Assembly: GCF_001519065.1 (NCBI RefSeq)
Contig: NZ_KQ954258.1
Span: forward strand, 1-64,000
Source: Novosphingobium sp. FSW06-99
GTDB taxonomy: Bacteria > Pseudomonadota > Alphaproteobacteria > Sphingomonadales > Sphingomonadaceae
Direction: 5' to 3'
Length of the DNA: 64,000 nt
The notes beneath the pieces were generated by a model that was given only the letters and a program-made list of their open reading frames with translations, did not search any database and was not told the origin of the DNA. Shown here piece after piece: positions 55,823 through 64,000 of this stretch (positions within the stretch are counted from its first letter, which is position 1; every line of letters starts with the position of its first letter). The translations under genes were made by a program, and so were the position numbers.

Positions 55823-57190
55823 GTGAAAAGGAAAATCGCACTTTCCGCCGCGACCGCGTGCGCCCTGATCGGCGCCCTGTGCGCCAGCACCGCCGCACGC
55901 GCGCAGGAAGTCTTGCGCGATGCCGAAACCGAAAGCTTTTTTCGCGACGTGTCGGCGCCGATCATCGCGGCGGCGGGGCTCGACCCGCACAATGTCGATG
56001 TGGTCCTGCTCAACGATGGCGAGGTCAACGCCTTCGTCGCCGGGGGGCAAACCGTCTATATCAATTCGGGCCTGCTGGCGCAGGCCGATCACGCCGAGGA
56101 AGTGCAAGGCGTGTTTGCCCACGAACTGGGGCATATCGTCGGTGGCCATGTCATCCGCAGCGATGAAGGCACGCGCCCGGCAATGAATATCACCATCCTG
56201 TCGCTGTTGCTGGGCGCGGCCGCCGCCGCGGCCGGTGCACCAGAGGCGGGGCTGGGCATTTTTGCGGCGGGTGAAACCGCCGCGATGGGCAAATATCTGG
56301 CGTTCAGCCGCGCGCAGGAAGCCACCGCCGATGCGGCCAGCGTCAAATTCCTGTCGGGCGCGGGGATTTCCGGGCGCGGATCGGTCAACTTTTTCAAGAA
56401 GCTGCAGAACCTGGAATATCGCGCCGGGTTTCACCGCACCGAAGATTCCGAATTTTCCAGCACCCACCCGATGACCGATGACCGCCTGACGACCTTGCAG
56501 GATGCGTTCGAGCATGACCCGGCCTGGACGAAACCGGAAAACCCCGATCTGCAGCGCCGGTTCCTGCGCATCAAGGCCAAGCTCTACGGCTATCTGGCCG
56601 ATCCGCAGCAAGTGCTGATCGCCTATCCCGACTATATGACCGATGTGCCCGCGCACTATGCCCGTGCCTATGCCTATCACAAACAGGCGTTCATGGACAA
56701 AGCCCTGGCCGAAACCGATGCCATCCTGGCGCAGGAACCCGATGATCCCTATGCGCTGGAACTGAAGGGCCAGGTGCTGCTCGAATCCGGCCATGCCGCC
56801 GAGGCAATCCCGCCGCTGCGTCGCGCGGTCGATCTGACCCGCAACCAGCCGCTGATCGCCACGACGTTTGGCCATGCCCTGCTGGCAACCGAAGACCCGG
56901 CCAATTTTTCCGAGGCCGAACGCGTGCTCAAGGCCGCGGTGGCCAAGGATCACGACAATCCGTTTGCCTGGTACGAACTGGGCGTAGTCTATGAATCCGA
57001 AGGCGATAATCCCCGCGCCCGCCTGGCCAGCGCCGAACAGTTGCAGATGGAAGGCCACTTTGCCGAATCGCTGCGCAATGCCCAGGCTGCCGAGGCGACA
57101 TTGCCGCAGGGATCGCCCGACTGGCTGCGCGCGCAGGATATCGCGATGAGTTCACGCGCGATGATTGAGCGCACGCGCAAGAACAAGTAG
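55823..57190 (+). CDS. M48 family metalloprotease with TPR repeats (BepA-like)
   Basis: 455 residues. A signal peptide (ends ARAQE) is followed by a zinc protease domain with FAHELGHIVGGHV (His100, Glu101, His104) and a downstream EATADAASVKFL Glu. The C-terminal half is made of TPR-like helices (AYHKQAFMDKALAETDAILA, YALELKGQVLLESGHAAEAI). This is the architecture of BepA/YfgC, a periplasmic protease-chaperone that helps outer-membrane proteins, notably LptD, assemble. The start is GTG after AGGAA. A DsbA-like gene follows, also useful for LptD disulfides. Confidence 0.92.
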   Translation: MKRKIALSAATACALIGALCASTAARAQEVLRDAETESFFRDVSAPIIAAAGLDPHNVDVVLLNDGEVNAFVAGGQTVYINSGLLAQADHAEEVQGVFAHELGHIVGGHVIRSDEGTRPAMNITILSLLLGAAAAAAGAPEAGLGIFAAGETAAMGKYLAFSRAQEATADAASVKFLSGAGISGRGSVNFFKKLQNLEYRAGFHRTEDSEFSSTHPMTDDRLTTLQDAFEHDPAWTKPENPDLQRRFLRIKAKLYGYLADPQQVLIAYPDYMTDVPAHYARAYAYHKQAFMDKALAETDAILAQEPDDPYALELKGQVLLESGHAAEAIPPLRRAVDLTRNQPLIATTFGHALLATEDPANFSEAERVLKAAVAKDHDNPFAWYELGVVYESEGDNPRARLASAEQLQMEGHFAESLRNAQAAEATLPQGSPDWLRAQDIAMSSRAMIERTRKNK

Positions 57191-57200
57191 GGATCGGCCC

Positions 57201-57980
57201 ATGCAACTGTCTCCCCGTCTTCGCCTGCTGGTCCTGCTTGTCGCGCTGGCCGGCATCACCATCGCCTCGCTGGGGTGGTACCGCGCCAGCCGTACCGCAG
57301 CGGGCAGCGACGATGTGTCGGCGCAACTGGCGCGCGCGGGGATCGATCCGGGCCAGCGTGCCGCGTTCGAAAGCCTGGTGCGTGCCTATATCCTCGATCA
57401 CCCCGAAGTGCTGCCCGAAGCGATGGACCGGTTGCAGGCACGCGAAACCGCCGACCGGCTGAAACCGGTGCGCGCCGCGCTGGAAACCCCGTTTCCCGGC
57501 GCGGTGCTGGGCAATCCGGCGGGTAAAGTGACGCTGGTCGAATTCACCGACTTTGCCTGCACGTTCTGCCGGGGCAGCGTCGCCGATATCCAGGCGCTGA
57601 TCGCCGCCAATCCCGATCTGAAAGTGGTGCTGCGCGAATTGCCGATCATCGCGCCTGAAAGCGAGCCTGCCGCACGCATGGCGCTGGCCGCCGCCGCGCA
57701 AGGCAAATTCGCCGCCTATCACGCCGCAATGTTCGCCGGGCCGCGCCCCGACACGGCCAGCATCGCCGCCGCCGCCACCAGGGCCGGGCTGGATCTGGCC
57801 ACCGCGCAGGCCTTTGCCAAGCGCGCCGAAGTGCAGACGGAAATCGAACACAACCTGGCCTATGCCCGCAATCTGGGCATCAACGGCACCCCCGCCTTTG
57901 CCATCGGCGGCCAGATCATTTCGGGCGCGGTCGGCAAGGACAAGCTGCAAGAGGCCGTCGACGCCGCGCGCAAGGGGTGA
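57201..57980 (+). CDS. DsbA-family thiol-disulfide oxidoreductase
   Basis: 259 residues. An N-terminal membrane anchor (about 9-25) is followed by a helical N-terminal extension (LVRAYILDHPEVLPEAMDRL, as in ScsC/Com1-type proteins) and a thioredoxin-fold domain. The active site is Cys120-Thr-Phe-Cys123, and the cis-Pro loop is GTPAF (about 227-231). It is predicted to act in the periplasm, forming or isomerising disulfides. It lies 10 bases after the M48 protease gene in the same operon. Confidence 0.9.
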   Translation: MQLSPRLRLLVLLVALAGITIASLGWYRASRTAAGSDDVSAQLARAGIDPGQRAAFESLVRAYILDHPEVLPEAMDRLQARETADRLKPVRAALETPFPGAVLGNPAGKVTLVEFTDFACTFCRGSVADIQALIAANPDLKVVLRELPIIAPESEPAARMALAAAAQGKFAAYHAAMFAGPRPDTASIAAAATRAGLDLATAQAFAKRAEVQTEIEHNLAYARNLGINGTPAFAIGGQIISGAVGKDKLQEAVDAARKG

Positions 57981-58044
57981 TTTGCCCGCGATGACACCGC
58001 GCACCGGCGATGCCAGGGCAGCGTGGCCACAATCGAAGCCACGC

Positions 58045-59721
58045 CTATTGCACGAGCCGCGCGTTCTGGATCGTCATGGTAAACAGCGCCTGCAAGGCCG
58101 CGCTGATGCTCTGGTCGGTGCTCACCTGGTAGAACAGCGGCTGGCCAAGGGCATTTTTCGAAGCACAGCTTTGCAAGGCCGGGACCAGCGTGTCGGTCGG
58201 ATTGATTTCGTTGTATTCATAGGAATAACCCGAAGAGATGGCACTGGGCAGATACTGGGTATAAAGGACTGCGATCTGCACGTTGAGCTTGGTCTTGATC
58301 TGGTTGCACATCGCAATGTCGGTGGCGGTCAACGGTCCGCGTGCCAGGCCCGAGATCCCTTCGGCGCTGCTGGCGGAGTTGTATTCATCCACCATCCCGT
58401 CGGTGATCAGCAACAGCACTTCTTGTGGCGTCGAGGTGCTCGCGCCTGACCCGGCAGACGGCATCAGATTGTACATGGAATTGAACATGCGCGTGAAATC
58501 TGAGGCCCAGTCATAGGTTAATGTCACAGACGAGTTGGGTTTGTCATTGGCAACCCAGTAATCGACATTGGTCGTGCTACCCAGATTGGGGACGGTCAGC
58601 GTCTTATAGTTGGTCGACGTCAACGTCTGCATCGTGCTGAAGCCGGTGATTGCCGTTGCCGAAGTACCCGACGTGCCGCTGCCATTGCCAGAAGTCGCGT
58701 TGGCGAACTGGTACATCTGGAACCCATAGGTCGTCTGGAATTGCTGCGACATGTTATAGGCATAGGGGATCAGGTCTTGCAGGGCCTGCGAGGCATCATT
58801 GATACGCAGGTCGATCGTTGACGTCGATCCGCCATAGACCAGACCATAGTTTTGCGTGATCCAGTACCCATCGGCAAAATACCCCGATGAAGGTGCAGTT
58901 GTTTTTTTCCCGGCTGTATCATAATAATTACCGCTGCAACTCGTGTCGTTGCTCGCGACTGCGGTACAAAGCATATAGGTCTGATTGCTTCCGGCAGACG
59001 TGCTATACGTCGCACTGGGCACATAGATATAATACGTTGTGCCGTTCACCTTCACTGTCGGTATGTTTACGACGTTCGAAGACGGAGGGGTTTGCACGTG
59101 ACAAGCAAACGCACACCCGCCGGTCGCGCCTTGCAACAGCGAGATGCCTGTCGTGGTCGAAGGAATCAGCATCGACGGCGAGGTGTCGACGGCAATGTAG
59201 AAATTGATATTCGGCGGTTGCGAGGCGTTGGCCGTGGACGAGCCGGTGATGGGCAGCGTGGTCAGACCGATCAGCGAGCTGAACATCGTCGGTACCGCAG
59301 CGGTGTACGTCAAGGTAACCGTGCGCAAATAGCCGGTGCACTGCGCCACCGTCGACGTGGTCTGGGGCGTCACGGTGGGCGTGGGATAGCCGTTGGGAAA
59401 CGTCACCGACGAGGAAAAGCTGGTCACTTCGGACTGAAACATCGCACTGACGGCAGAGCTTGCGATCGCGCTGGGTTCGCACAGCATGCTTGGGTCCACC
59501 CCGGCCAGCACGGCAGCATCTGCTGCAGCATTGAGCTGGGTCTGGATCATCTCGGCATTGGCATAATCGACGCCAAAGCCGGCTGCGGCCAACATCGGGA
59601 TAAAGGACGCCGCCACGATCAGCAGAACATTGGCGCGCGTGTCGGCGCGCAAACGGCTGGCGATACGGCCGATCCGTATCACGATCCGTCGCACTGGGGC
59701 TGCTGGAAATGTCATGGGCAT
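58045..59721 (-). CDS. TadG-like pilus-assembly protein with von Willebrand A domain
   Basis: 558 residues. The N-terminal basic stretch and single helix with the TadG/TadE signature (RANVLLIVAASFIPMLAAAG, VDYANAEMIQTQLNAAADAA) are followed by a vWA domain. The MIDAS Asp179-Thr-Ser181-Pro-Ser183 is visible, and TPQEVLLLITDGMVDEY lies later. The insertion between is rich in Ser, Thr, Gly and Tyr, with a few Cys, and looks surface-exposed. It is the last of three genes in one direction, 11 bases after the previous stop. Proteins of this type accompany Flp/Tad pili or adhesion. Confidence 0.88.
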   Translation of the reverse strand: MPMTFPAAPVRRIVIRIGRIASRLRADTRANVLLIVAASFIPMLAAAGFGVDYANAEMIQTQLNAAADAAVLAGVDPSMLCEPSAIASSAVSAMFQSEVTSFSSSVTFPNGYPTPTVTPQTTSTVAQCTGYLRTVTLTYTAAVPTMFSSLIGLTTLPITGSSTANASQPPNINFYIAVDTSPSMLIPSTTTGISLLQGATGGCAFACHVQTPPSSNVVNIPTVKVNGTTYYIYVPSATYSTSAGSNQTYMLCTAVASNDTSCSGNYYDTAGKKTTAPSSGYFADGYWITQNYGLVYGGSTSTIDLRINDASQALQDLIPYAYNMSQQFQTTYGFQMYQFANATSGNGSGTSGTSATAITGFSTMQTLTSTNYKTLTVPNLGSTTNVDYWVANDKPNSSVTLTYDWASDFTRMFNSMYNLMPSAGSGASTSTPQEVLLLITDGMVDEYNSASSAEGISGLARGPLTATDIAMCNQIKTKLNVQIAVLYTQYLPSAISSGYSYEYNEINPTDTLVPALQSCASKNALGQPLFYQVSTDQSISAALQALFTMTIQNARLVQ

Positions 59722-59732
59722 GATCGCAAGAC

Positions 59733-60425
59733 CTAGTTGAGCCGGGGGCTCATGTAGATGATATCCGACATCGGTATCGTGGTGGCAGATGTAAAGCTGA
59801 TTGCCGGGGTGTAGGTGTAGGTGATCTGCCCGACGAACAGATAGCCACCAGCCGTGCCAACCTGGGTCTTGTTGGCAACGCCGGGGGACAGATTGCTGCA
59901 GACATCCGAACCATCGGGCGAAGTCGGGATCAGCGGCGAACCCGCCGGGACCATGGTGGACGGGATCGGCACAACACTCGCAGACGATTGGACCGCGGTG
60001 GTGCTGGGCAAAGTGCCCGCCGTCAGGGTGGAGGTGGCCGAAGTGGCCGTGCCGGCAGCCATCTGCGCGACGGTCTGGGTTTGCGCCTGTGTCCACACAA
60101 CATAGGCATTTGTCTGATCGCAGATCCTGAGCAGGGAAATCTGTTCAGTGGCATTGCCGACATTGTAAGGGGTCAACACCACAGCGCTCGAACTGAGAAT
60201 CGACGTTGCCGAAAACGTGGTCGGAGCCCCCGCAATCGATGTCGGCGAATAGGCGCGCGTCGCCATGTCGGTCAGCGCGCGCGTCGCCAATGTCACCCTG
60301 CGATTGCACGAAATCATGTCCGAGACGACAAAGCTGCCCAGATACAGCATCCCCAGGAACGGCACGCAGATGGCAAATTCGACCAACGCAGAGCCGCTTT
60401 GATCACGCCCCAGCCGCCTCAACAT
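59733..60425 (-). CDS. TadE-like protein
   Basis: 230 residues. The start RLGRDQSGSALVEFAICVPF is the canonical TadE pseudopilin motif (GxxxVEFA), followed by one membrane helix. The rest is a low-complexity Ser/Thr/Ala domain ending in a Tyr-rich strand region (GQITYTYTPAISF). Pseudopilin-like minor subunit of a Flp/Tad type system is the likely role. The ATG overlaps the stop of the preceding gene by seven bases (ATGTTGA), implying translational coupling. Confidence 0.87.
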   Translation of the reverse strand: MLRRLGRDQSGSALVEFAICVPFLGMLYLGSFVVSDMISCNRRVTLATRALTDMATRAYSPTSIAGAPTTFSATSILSSSAVVLTPYNVGNATEQISLLRICDQTNAYVVWTQAQTQTVAQMAAGTATSATSTLTAGTLPSTTAVQSSASVVPIPSTMVPAGSPLIPTSPDGSDVCSNLSPGVANKTQVGTAGGYLFVGQITYTYTPAISFTSATTIPMSDIIYMSPRLN

Positions 60426-61162
60426 GTCGTAACCACAGCTGGGGTGGTTGGGCACGAATAGGATTCGGTTACGACCACTTGTGTGGCGACAAGTTCGCGG
60501 CTGTTGGTCTGATCGTTGGCGATATTGCTGCTCAGGCTGAAACCCAGCAGACTGGACAGCGTGGGCCACAGATAGACCAACTGCACCACCAGAATCTGGC
60601 CCTGCCCGCCGGTGCTGCCCGTGTTGTAGACGGTGCCGCTGGCCGTGCCGCTGCCATTGTTGGTCAGCGCCCCGCTGCTGTTGAACGTAAAAGTCGGCGC
60701 CGTGTTGGCATCACTGCTGGTGGTGGCCGCCGTCGCACTGGTGGCGCTGCCCACATCGGTCACCACGACGCTAAGCTGGCTGCAATTCAGGAAGGGCGGC
60801 AACAGACTGCCATTGCCGTAAGTGACAGCCGTCGTTCCGCCCGACGGTATATAGCTCAACTGGCCGCAAATCGCCTGCTGAAACTGCGCACCGCTCATGC
60901 CCGACGTACCGCTTGCGCTGGTGCTCGTCTGAAAGGTTTGCGCCTGGCCCGTCAACAGCAAACGCGCCGCACTTTCTGCGGCGGTTTCAAGCCCCTCTTG
61001 CGCCAAAAAGGCCAGCGCGGTTTGCAGGATTGCCACGATCAGCGCAACCAGAGCCGGGGTGACGATGGCCATCTCGATCACCGCCGTGCCATCGCGATCG
61101 CGCACCAGCGCGGCAAAGCCGCGCCCGGCACACCGCAACTGGTTTTTCGACGACAAGGCCAT
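60419..61162 (-). CDS. TadE-like protein, first of three
   Basis: 247 residues. RDRDGTAVIEMAIVTPALVA gives the TadE N-terminal motif with the conserved Glu, then a helix and the segment AQEGLETAAESAARLLLTGQ typical of the family. A Gly/Ser/Thr-rich exported domain follows. The ATG at 61162 is preferred (GGGTGG ribosome site); another in-frame ATG lies 21 bases upstream. The three genes form an operon, but no tad ATPase, secretin or prepilin peptidase gene is within the window. Confidence 0.87.
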   Translation of the reverse strand: MALSSKNQLRCAGRGFAALVRDRDGTAVIEMAIVTPALVALIVAILQTALAFLAQEGLETAAESAARLLLTGQAQTFQTSTSASGTSGMSGAQFQQAICGQLSYIPSGGTTAVTYGNGSLLPPFLNCSQLSVVVTDVGSATSATAATTSSDANTAPTFTFNSSGALTNNGSGTASGTVYNTGSTGGQGQILVVQLVYLWPTLSSLLGFSLSSNIANDQTNSRELVATQVVVTESYSCPTTPAVVTTC

Positions 61163-61309
61163 TGGTCCACCCACACAAAGCACTGGTCAAGAGTACTACC
61201 GGTGGAGCATTAAAAAGCTGTAAACCTGTCGGCTACGGCGCGTTTCGAGGGTTAATACGGACGCAATCCCTTGCCGAACCCACACATGGCGCCGCGCGCG
61301 GTCGCGCCG

Positions 61310-62620
61310 TCAGGCACCCTGGCCCGCGCTTTCCAGACCATGCCCGTGCGGCCCGGTTTCGTGGCGCCACAGCAGCACGACCGAGGCCAGGGCGCACAGG
61401 CTGACCGCGCCAAAGAACAGCAGCACTGCGTCATAGCCCGCCGGGTTGGTCGGTCCGGCGCCCGCGCGATCGGCAAAGAACCCCGCGCCCAGGTTCGACG
61501 CGCCGATACCCAGCGCCTGGATCAACGTGATCAGCCCCAACCCGGTGCCCAGTTGATCGCGCGGCACGATCATGGTCGTCGCGGGCCAGATCACCGCCGG
61601 CACCAGCGACCAGCTTATCCCCATCAGCACCGTCGACAGCCACGGCGACCAATGGGTCAGGCCCAGCATCGCCAGCGTGACCGGCAACAGCACCGTGCCG
61701 AACACCAGCATCAGCGCGCGGTGCCCGAACTGGTCGGCAATCACCCCGAACACCGGCGTGGCAAAGATCGCCGCCATGAACACCCCCGAATTGCTGAGCG
61801 AGGCCGCCTGCAGGGTCATGTGCTTGGCGTGTTGCAGGTATTCCACCGCATATGTCTGGCGAAAGGGAAAGAACACCGAGGCATAGAGCACGTGCAGCGC
61901 CAGAATGTACCAATAGGCAGCATCAAAGCGCAACCGGCCCCAGCCATGCGGCGCCCGATGCGGCCCGGCCCGATCACGCGCCGCCGGGCCTTGCGGTCGG
62001 CGCGAATCGAGCATCCAGAACACCGCGGCCGCGACCAGGCCCAGCGCGGTGATCCCCGCCCCCAGCCACAGCGGCGCCTGCCACCCGGTATCATAGAGCG
62101 GCCTGGCCCAGGTCGACGAACTGTTGCACAAGGCAGAACCGACCCGCGCCATCGATAGCCACAGCGCGGTCGCCAGCGCCACGCCGCGCCGGGGGAACCA
62201 CAGCGCCAGTCCCGCGATCAGCGCCATGAAGATCGCCCCTTCGGCCACGCCAAAGATCAGTCGCCCCAGCCACATCACCCAGTATGGCGTGCCGAGCGCG
62301 GTCAGGCACGCGCCGACCAGGCCGATCGCCGCCGTCCACAGCGCCATGCGCGCCGCGCCATAGCGATCGATCAGCACCCCGCCGATCAGCGCCAGCACCA
62401 CACTGGGCCAATAGATCGCGGCGTTCAGGCTGCCGATCTGGCTTTGCGCAAAACCACGCTGGCGGATCAGCAGATCGGCGATTTCGCCAATCACGTCGGT
62501 TTCGTAATAGGTCGCCATGATGGCCAGCGCAGCCACCGCCAGCGCCAGCCAGCGCAACGGCACCGCCGGCACGTCCGCATCGGCTTCTTCGCCGCCGAGC
62601 GGTTCCACAACTCCTGCCAC
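61310..62620 (-). CDS. MFS transporter
   Basis: About 436 residues with 12 predicted helices. Recognisable segments are IDRYGAARMALWTAAIG (loop 2-3 motif) and PRRGVALATALWLSMARVGS, as in organic-anion/sugar-acid MFS proteins. The GTG at 62620 follows AGGGGGA at good distance and starts after the REP-like hairpin; a frame to 62716 would run through two hairpins and is rejected. It probably imports or exports a small organic acid. No co-located catabolic gene is visible. Confidence 0.85.
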   Translation of the reverse strand: MAGVVEPLGGEEADADVPAVPLRWLALAVAALAIMATYYETDVIGEIADLLIRQRGFAQSQIGSLNAAIYWPSVVLALIGGVLIDRYGAARMALWTAAIGLVGACLTALGTPYWVMWLGRLIFGVAEGAIFMALIAGLALWFPRRGVALATALWLSMARVGSALCNSSSTWARPLYDTGWQAPLWLGAGITALGLVAAAVFWMLDSRRPQGPAARDRAGPHRAPHGWGRLRFDAAYWYILALHVLYASVFFPFRQTYAVEYLQHAKHMTLQAASLSNSGVFMAAIFATPVFGVIADQFGHRALMLVFGTVLLPVTLAMLGLTHWSPWLSTVLMGISWSLVPAVIWPATTMIVPRDQLGTGLGLITLIQALGIGASNLGAGFFADRAGAGPTNPAGYDAVLLFFGAVSLCALASVVLLWRHETGPHGHGLESAGQGA

Positions 62621-62647
62621 ACCCGTCCCCCTGCGTAAAAGTCTGGG

Positions 62648-62675
62648 TCGAAACGCGCGAAAGGGCGCGTTTCGA
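62648..62675. repeat. REP-like palindromic hairpin, copy 2
   Basis: 11-base-pair stem (62648-62658 with 62665-62675) and loop GAAAGG. The inner 22 bases are identical to the hairpin at 12487-12528, whereas the outer pairs differ but remain paired. It lies in the leader of the MFS gene and abuts a much longer hairpin. Confidence 0.7.
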
Positions 62676-62764
62676 AGTCGGTACCGGCCCGCTCCCCCAC
62701 CCGACCACCCTACCATAGGTATCCTATGGGTGGTCGGGTGGGGGAGCGGGCCGGTGCCGACTTC
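62674..62764. repeat. 91-base near-perfect inverted repeat
   Basis: 37-base arms (62674-62710 and 62728-62764) match at 36 of 37 positions. The loop is 17 bases and itself contains CCATAGG-TAT-CCTATGG (62713-62729). There is no T-run. It lies between the end of the glycoside-hydrolase-like gene (62828) and the start of the MFS gene, both on the minus strand. It could be a terminator or RNA-stability structure for the upstream gene, or a mobile palindrome. Confidence 0.85.
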
Positions 62765-62827
62765 CCGACACGGCAGTGTTGGGCCAGACGCTGATCAGCG
62801 CAGGCTATGGAACGATGTGGCGCCTGT

Positions 62828-64000
62828 CTACACGAACAGGAAATTGGCCGAGGTGAGCTGCCCCACGCTGACATTGTCGAGCACCAGTTGATCGTGCGTG
62901 TCATAGGTGATCACCACGTTGTTGCCCGACTGGTGCATCGCGCCTTCAAGCGCGGCAAAATTGGCGAACAGGCCGGTGTCGAACTGGATCACTTCATGCG
63001 CGGCGGCTCCCGGGGAATAGCCGTTGATCGTTTCGTTGCCGAACCCTTTGTGAAACACGAAGGTGTCGCCCGTGCCGGTGACATTGATGGTGTCGCCCGC
63101 TGCACCGATCACCAGCGCGTCCGACGCCGTCGCGGCGATGGTCGAACCCGACTTGCGCGCACAATCGAGCACCACCGTCCCGACCGGAACGGCCGTTTCC
63201 TGCACCACCAGCGGATCGTCGCCCACCGCCAGCGTGACCGAGGTGACATCGTGATAGACCGCGATCGGCGCGGTTCCGAGCATCGGATCATAGACATCGA
63301 CAGTGGCCAACATCCGCGTAAAGTCGATCGTGTCGGTGTGCACGGTCGGCGCGATTTCGCTGTGGGTGGTGTTGTTCCAGACCGTCTGTTCGTCCCAGAT
63401 GATCAGGTCAAAGGTGCTGGTGGCCTTTTGCAGCAGGATCGAATGGGTCGTGCTGTCCGCCCCTGCGATCGAATAGGCCAGGGTGCCGGGGCTGAAACTG
63501 GCGGGTCCACCGCCCAGGATCTGCGTCAGATCGTGCAGCGCGACCGCGATCGGCTTGGCCGTGTTGGTATAGTCGAACAGGCCATAGTGATTGCCCACCA
63601 GATCGTTCGAAGGATCGGGATAGGCATCGAGCAATTCATAGAGAAACACCGTCGCCGCACCCGCCGACTTGGCGTCGAACACCATGTCGAGATCATAGAT
63701 CGCCTGGACATGGGCATCGACCCCGCCCGACTGGCTGCCGAGCGTCGAATAGCCCGTCTCGGTCACCACGAACGGCTTGCCCACAGGAAACGAGGCGATG
63801 TTGTTGTCGAGATACCACAGGGGTGGATTGCCGTTGATCGCATAGGGATGGATCGAGGCATAGTCATAGCCGGTGGACGACACTGCCCCGGCATTCATGG
63901 TGTAGCTGTAGATCGTCGTGCCCGCGAGCACCGGGTTGGCGGCAACATCGGCATAGAGCGCATTCTGATAGGCGATCGCCGCCGGCGCCCCGGTCAGGCC
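62828..64000 (-). CDS. secreted glycoside-hydrolase-like protein, 5' end outside window
   Basis: The reading frame is open to the right edge, so only the C-terminal part is seen (about 390 residues). The first half has a TIM-barrel glycosidase look: YDYASIHPYAINGNPPLWY, then KPFVVTETGYSTLGS, in which VTETG is a typical catalytic-Glu strand, as in GH39/GH5-like enzymes. The final 90 residues (INVTGTGDTFVFHKGFGNET, then INGYSPGAAAHEVIQFD) resemble the calcium-binding C-terminal modules of type I-secreted proteins. It probably acts on extracellular polysaccharide. Confidence 0.75.
   Translation of the reverse strand, partial: GLTGAPAAIAYQNALYADVAANPVLAGTTIYSYTMNAGAVSSTGYDYASIHPYAINGNPPLWYLDNNIASFPVGKPFVVTETGYSTLGSQSGGVDAHVQAIYDLDMVFDAKSAGAATVFLYELLDAYPDPSNDLVGNHYGLFDYTNTAKPIAVALHDLTQILGGGPASFSPGTLAYSIAGADSTTHSILLQKATSTFDLIIWDEQTVWNNTTHSEIAPTVHTDTIDFTRMLATVDVYDPMLGTAPIAVYHDVTSVTLAVGDDPLVVQETAVPVGTVVLDCARKSGSTIAATASDALVIGAAGDTINVTGTGDTFVFHKGFGNETINGYSPGAAAHEVIQFDTGLFANFAALEGAMHQSGNNVVITYDTHDQLVLDNVSVGQLTSANFLFV

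Noticed and set aside
58021..58044. 7-base-pair hairpin GCGTGGC/GCCACGC after the DsbA gene
   Set aside because: Short stem, 10-base loop and no T-run; not enough to call a terminator.

Overview
The window is GC-rich, densely coded, and looks like a chromosomal stretch of a sphingomonad alphaproteobacterium, probably Novosphingobium or a close relative. The genus is an inference from gene content: the leuS-lptE-holA order, phaB next to a small ribbon-helix-helix gene, several TonB-dependent receptors, a DUF3576 lipoprotein, an MmcB-type protein, and a P450 paired with an acyl-CoA synthetase. No rRNA, CRISPR array, prophage or intact insertion sequence is visible. There is one tRNA gene, tRNA-Arg(CCG).

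Layout. 0-9.5 kb: a LysR regulator, a methyltransferase/agmatine deiminase pair, glnE-bcp-ferritin-like gene, an M23 endopeptidase and a DUF2059 protein sharing a bidirectional terminator, and a small membrane protein/XRE regulator operon. 9.6-15.4 kb: an acyl-CoA synthetase + P450 pair, galU, murA and two dispersed palindromic elements. 15.5-22.7 kb: phaB with its RHH partner, an unknown secreted protein, a DUF3576 lipoprotein, then leuS-lptE-holA. 23-26.4 kb: exopolysaccharide initiation (sugar-phosphate transferase and UDP-glucuronate-epimerase-like enzyme) and a tiny secreted protein. 26.4-34.8 kb: an orphan sensor kinase, a heavy-metal-type RND pump with its adaptor, and a divergent NodT-type outer-membrane channel. 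34.9-38.3 kb: a TonB receptor and a divergent TetR regulator. 38.3-41.2 kb: an AT-rich, probably acquired patch (GT2 glycosyltransferase, broken REP-type transposase, unknown membrane protein) lying at the 3' side of tRNA-Arg. 41.3-48.3 kb: an MmcB-family protein, a DEAD-box helicase, a four-gene translationally coupled operon (fatty-acid hydroxylase, DUF2141, MFS, CoA-ester lyase) and a purine permease. 48.4-53.2 kb: a TonB receptor divergent from a three-gene operon encoding what looks like a Rieske oxygenase split over two proteins plus a GST-like protein. 53.3-58 kb: a PAS-domain protein, an esterase, an M48 protease and a DsbA-like thioredoxin. 58-61.2 kb: three TadE/TadG-like genes. 61.3-64 kb: an MFS transporter, a very long hairpin, and the C-terminal part of a secreted glycoside-hydrolase-like protein cut by the window edge.

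The most unusual coding item is the split oxygenase at 51151-53221. One protein keeps the mononuclear-iron site but has lost the segment that binds the 2Fe-2S cluster. The next gene encodes a free-standing Rieske domain with both ligand pairs and no catalytic domain. The stop and start codons overlap throughout the operon. The most unusual non-coding items are a 91-base near-perfect hairpin (62674-62764), a pair of REP-like hairpins 50 kb apart with identical core and covarying arms, a 109-base element with inverted ends, and a degraded REP-associated transposase. All functional statements come from motif reading by eye; no database search was run.
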